This document shows positions 62,137-64,000 of a stretch of 64,000 nt of DNA, in pieces (position 1 is the stretch's first letter; each line of letters starts with the position of its first letter). Source of the DNA: DASXTW01 sp046726275 (lineage in GTDB: Bacteria > Actinomycetota > UBA4738); NCBI GenBank assembly GCA_046726275.1, contig JBKPAF010000011.1, positions 1 through 64,000 on the forward strand, given 5' to 3'. Under the pieces are notes generated by a model. That model saw only the letters and a program-made list of their open reading frames with translations. It had not been told where the DNA came from and ran no database searches. A program made the position numbers and the translations under genes.

Positions 62137-62883
62137 GTGGACCTTCGCATCCGGCATCCGCCCGGCGCCCTCTTCGACCGCGTGGAACGTTCCCTCTATT
62201 TCCTGAAGACAAGCCTGGCCAGGTCCGCCAGGCTGGCCATCCCCCTCGCCCGCCTGCAGGGCAACCGCGAACTGGTGGATCGCGACACGGACATCCTGAT
62301 CGAGAGCTTTCCACGATGTGCGTCCTCCTTCGCCAAAGCCGCCTTTCGCCTGGCGCAGGAGCCAGGAAACCCCAAGGTGGCATCCCAGACGCATGCTCCC
62401 GGGCACGTCATCGCGGCCATCCGGCTGAACGTCCCCGCGCTCGTCCTGATCCGCGAGCCCATCGACGCGGTGGTGTCCAACCTGTTCCGGCACCCCGAGC
62501 GTGGAGTCAATGGACTGCTCCGAGGCTATCTCCGCTTCTACGAGCCGCTGCTCCCCCACCGGACGGGATTCGTCGCGGCCACGTTCGAGGAGGTGGTCGA
62601 CGGAGGATTTGGCTCCGTGACCCGCCGGGTCAACACTCGATTCGGAACCGACTTCGCGGAGTTTGAGAGCACCGAGGAAAATATCGAGAGCTCCCTTCGA
62701 TCGATCGACCTCGAGTGGCGAGCGAGCAGGGCGCAGGACGAGGAGCGCCTCGAGAGGACCGTCCCCCGACCATCCGAGTTGCGCGAGAGCATGAAGGAGG
62801 ATCTGCGCGAGCGCGTCCGTGAGTCTGCCTCGCCCCGCCTTCACCGACGTGCTGAGAGCGTGTACGACCAGCTGTCCCCATAG
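62137..62883 (+). CDS. Sulfotransferase-like protein, copy 1
   Basis: 248 residues from GTG 62137. P-loop for PAPS 5' phosphate: LIESFPRCASSFAKAAF; the 3' phosphate site LVLIREPIDAVVSNLF. Cytosolic type without a membrane anchor. No neighbour supplies PAPS, so sulfation is inferred by fold alone. Confidence 0.8.
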   Translation: MDLRIRHPPGALFDRVERSLYFLKTSLARSARLAIPLARLQGNRELVDRDTDILIESFPRCASSFAKAAFRLAQEPGNPKVASQTHAPGHVIAAIRLNVPALVLIREPIDAVVSNLFRHPERGVNGLLRGYLRFYEPLLPHRTGFVAATFEEVVDGGFGSVTRRVNTRFGTDFAEFESTEENIESSLRSIDLEWRASRAQDEERLERTVPRPSELRESMKEDLRERVRESASPRLHRRAESVYDQLSP

Positions 62884-62895
62884 AGATCGCCTCGG

Positions 62896-63645
62896 TCATG
62901 CCGGGGACCGGTCACTGGTGAAGAACTCGTAGAGATGCTCCGCCTCGCCCCGAAGGCCGGCGAGACGAGCCGATCGGTAGAGAGGGCGAAGCTCCGTCTT
63001 CATGGTTTCCCGTGAGGACGAAGGCCGAGCGGCACGCCGATCGAAGGCTTCTCCGGTACCGAACCTGCCCCTGTCCCAATCCCCGATCAAGTTGAGGCAC
63101 GCGTCCACGTCTTCGGGCGTGTGCCGGAACTCGGCAAACCGGGTATCGAATCGCTCGTTCACTCGCCGAATCACGGATCCGTAGTCACTTACAACGTCGG
63201 GGAAGTCCGCCACAACGACCGCTCCACGGTATGGGGCAAGCAGCCGGTGGAAGCGAACGTAGCGACGCAGCGCTTTTGGCAACGAGATGTGCGGAAAGCG
63301 GAGCACCAGGGAGGTCACCACCTCCTCCGGCTCGCGGATCAGAAGGATGGTCGGAAGCCTCGCCTTGACCGCCGCGAGGATCTGCGCAGGAAGGTGGACG
63401 TGATGGGCGACGTCGACCTCTTTCGCCTGGGCCATGGAGAACGCGATGACAGCGAAGGTATTGGCCGACCTGGGAAAGCCGTCGATGACGATCTGGGTGT
63501 CAGGGCCGACAACGCGCACGTAGCGATCGCGGCTGGCCCGGATGCGAAGAAGAGGAAGTGCCACCGCCGGGTATCGGCCGAGCGCGGACCGGGCCTCTGA
63601 GCGCAGACCACGCCCCGTCCGCCAGAGAGTCGCTCTACCCTTCAC
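62896..63645 (-). CDS. Sulfotransferase-like protein, copy 2
   Basis: 249 residues from GTG 63645. P-loop VIDGFPRSANTFAVIAF and LLIREPEEVVTSLVLRFP. It resembles the convergent neighbour in length and motif order, so the two are old paralogs in head-to-head reverse order. It follows the partial glycosyltransferase by ten bases. Confidence 0.82.
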   Translation of the reverse strand: MKGRATLWRTGRGLRSEARSALGRYPAVALPLLRIRASRDRYVRVVGPDTQIVIDGFPRSANTFAVIAFSMAQAKEVDVAHHVHLPAQILAAVKARLPTILLIREPEEVVTSLVLRFPHISLPKALRRYVRFHRLLAPYRGAVVVADFPDVVSDYGSVIRRVNERFDTRFAEFRHTPEDVDACLNLIGDWDRGRFGTGEAFDRRAARPSSSRETMKTELRPLYRSARLAGLRGEAEHLYEFFTSDRSPA

Positions 63646-63655
63646 AGCTCGTCAC

Positions 63656-64000
63656 TTAGGCATGCAGGCTTTCGCGCGTGGCCGCACGGCTGCGAGCGAC
63701 CTCCCGGGCGACCTCTAGGTAGAGCTGGGCACAGCGGCGCTGGTCGAGCTCGGTTGCGGCATACAGTCGGGCCCGTTCCTCCAGTGCCCTTTGCAGGCCA
63801 GGTTCCCGGGCCAAACGAATGAGATGGGCACCCACCTGATCCGCCTGATCCCCGTCAACCTCCACCTTCAGGACGACGTCGGAGGGGACCCTCGCGAAGG
63901 ACCCGACGTTGCCGGCGACGATGGCCCGCCCTTCGGCTAGCGCCCGGGCGAATGTTCCGGAAGCCTCGCCGGCGCTCGGGTAGCGCAGGTTGACGATGGC
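63656..64000 (-). CDS. GT4 glycosyltransferase, N-terminus beyond window
   Basis: 114 residues of the C-terminal donor domain. AIVNLRYPSAGEASGTFARA resembles the GT4 E-x7-E region, and IVAGNVGSFARVPSDVVLKV follows. The rest lies past position 64000. Coupled to the sulfotransferase-like gene, suggesting a polysaccharide gene cluster. Confidence 0.88.
   Translation of the reverse strand, partial: AIVNLRYPSAGEASGTFARALAEGRAIVAGNVGSFARVPSDVVLKVEVDGDQADQVGAHLIRLAREPGLQRALEERARLYAATELDQRRCAQLYLEVAREVARSRAATRESLHA

Noticed and set aside
1..64000. CRISPR arrays, insertion sequences, prophage, tRNA genes
   Set aside because: No regular repeat-spacer pattern, transposase, integrase or tRNA cloverleaf seen; the only tRNA-like element belongs to tmRNA.

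Overview
The window is about 68% G+C and dense with genes. It reads as a chromosomal segment of an actinomycete, most likely a deep-branching or uncultured lineage of Actinomycetota rather than Mycobacterium or Streptomyces. Evidence: a WhiB regulator, the F420 genes fbiA, fbiB and a fused fbiC, the CysO/CysM/Mec cysteine pathway, an Eis-type acetyltransferase, DUF5719, many 4-base ATGA/GTGA start-stop overlaps, and GTG/TTG (perhaps CTG) starts. I see no insertion sequence, phage gene, CRISPR array, tRNA or rRNA. The only stable RNA is tmRNA.

Layout. (1) 1-1691: murI and cysM. (2) 1.9-8.2 kb: a lipoprotein, two tandem CrtI-type flavin oxidoreductases divergent from a GcvT-like protein, and a saccharopine-dehydrogenase-like protein. 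(3) 8.4-13.4 kb, minus strand: mec, a MoeB-like activator, cysO, a two-component system and glutamate dehydrogenase. (4) 13.5-16.2 kb, minus: a methyltransferase, a CPBP protease and a selD that carries an in-frame UGA (selenocysteine). (5) 16.3-24.4 kb: Eis-like acetyltransferase, AidB-like flavoprotein, aminotransferase, tag, a CDGSH protein and an ABC-2 exporter. (6) 24.6-27.7 kb: two tandem secreted BNR-repeat proteins. (7) 29.1-37.2 kb, minus: secA, prfB with a programmed frameshift, ftsE, ftsX, smpB, a small ORF and ssrA, with a glycosyltransferase/methyltransferase fusion on the plus strand. (8) 37.3-46.7 kb, minus: response regulator, hpf, comF, then a coupled run PNP-ahcY-compact aldolase-mtnA-unknown protein, then SIS isomerase, Trm112, phosphomannomutase and a zinc ribbon. 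(9) 46.8-53 kb: L,D-transpeptidase, DUF5719, a very large membrane glycosyltransferase, a 56-residue lysine-rich protein and whiB. (10) 53.2-59.8 kb: F420 biosynthesis (fbiC divergent from fbiA-fbiB-mobA), then two small membrane proteins. (11) 59.9-64 kb: a polysaccharide-type region with three glycosyltransferases and two sulfotransferase-like paralogs.

How it fits together. From memory, parts of the order match M. tuberculosis Rv1334-1338 (mec-cysO-cysM-murI), Rv3100c-3105c (ssrA/smpB-ftsX-ftsE-prfB) and Rv3240c-3262 (secA, hpf, comF, ahcY, manB, whiB2, fbiAB), here gathered into 64 kb. The strongest points for a second look are the Sec-containing SelD with a SECIS-like hairpin, the CysO whose GlyGly is masked by two threonines next to a JAMM protease, the coupled methylthio/SAM-salvage operon with an internally shortened class II aldolase and an unknown partner, and the stand-alone histone-tail-like protein next to whiB. 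Starts of several genes are uncertain because conserved N-terminal motifs lie upstream of the first ATG/GTG/TTG.
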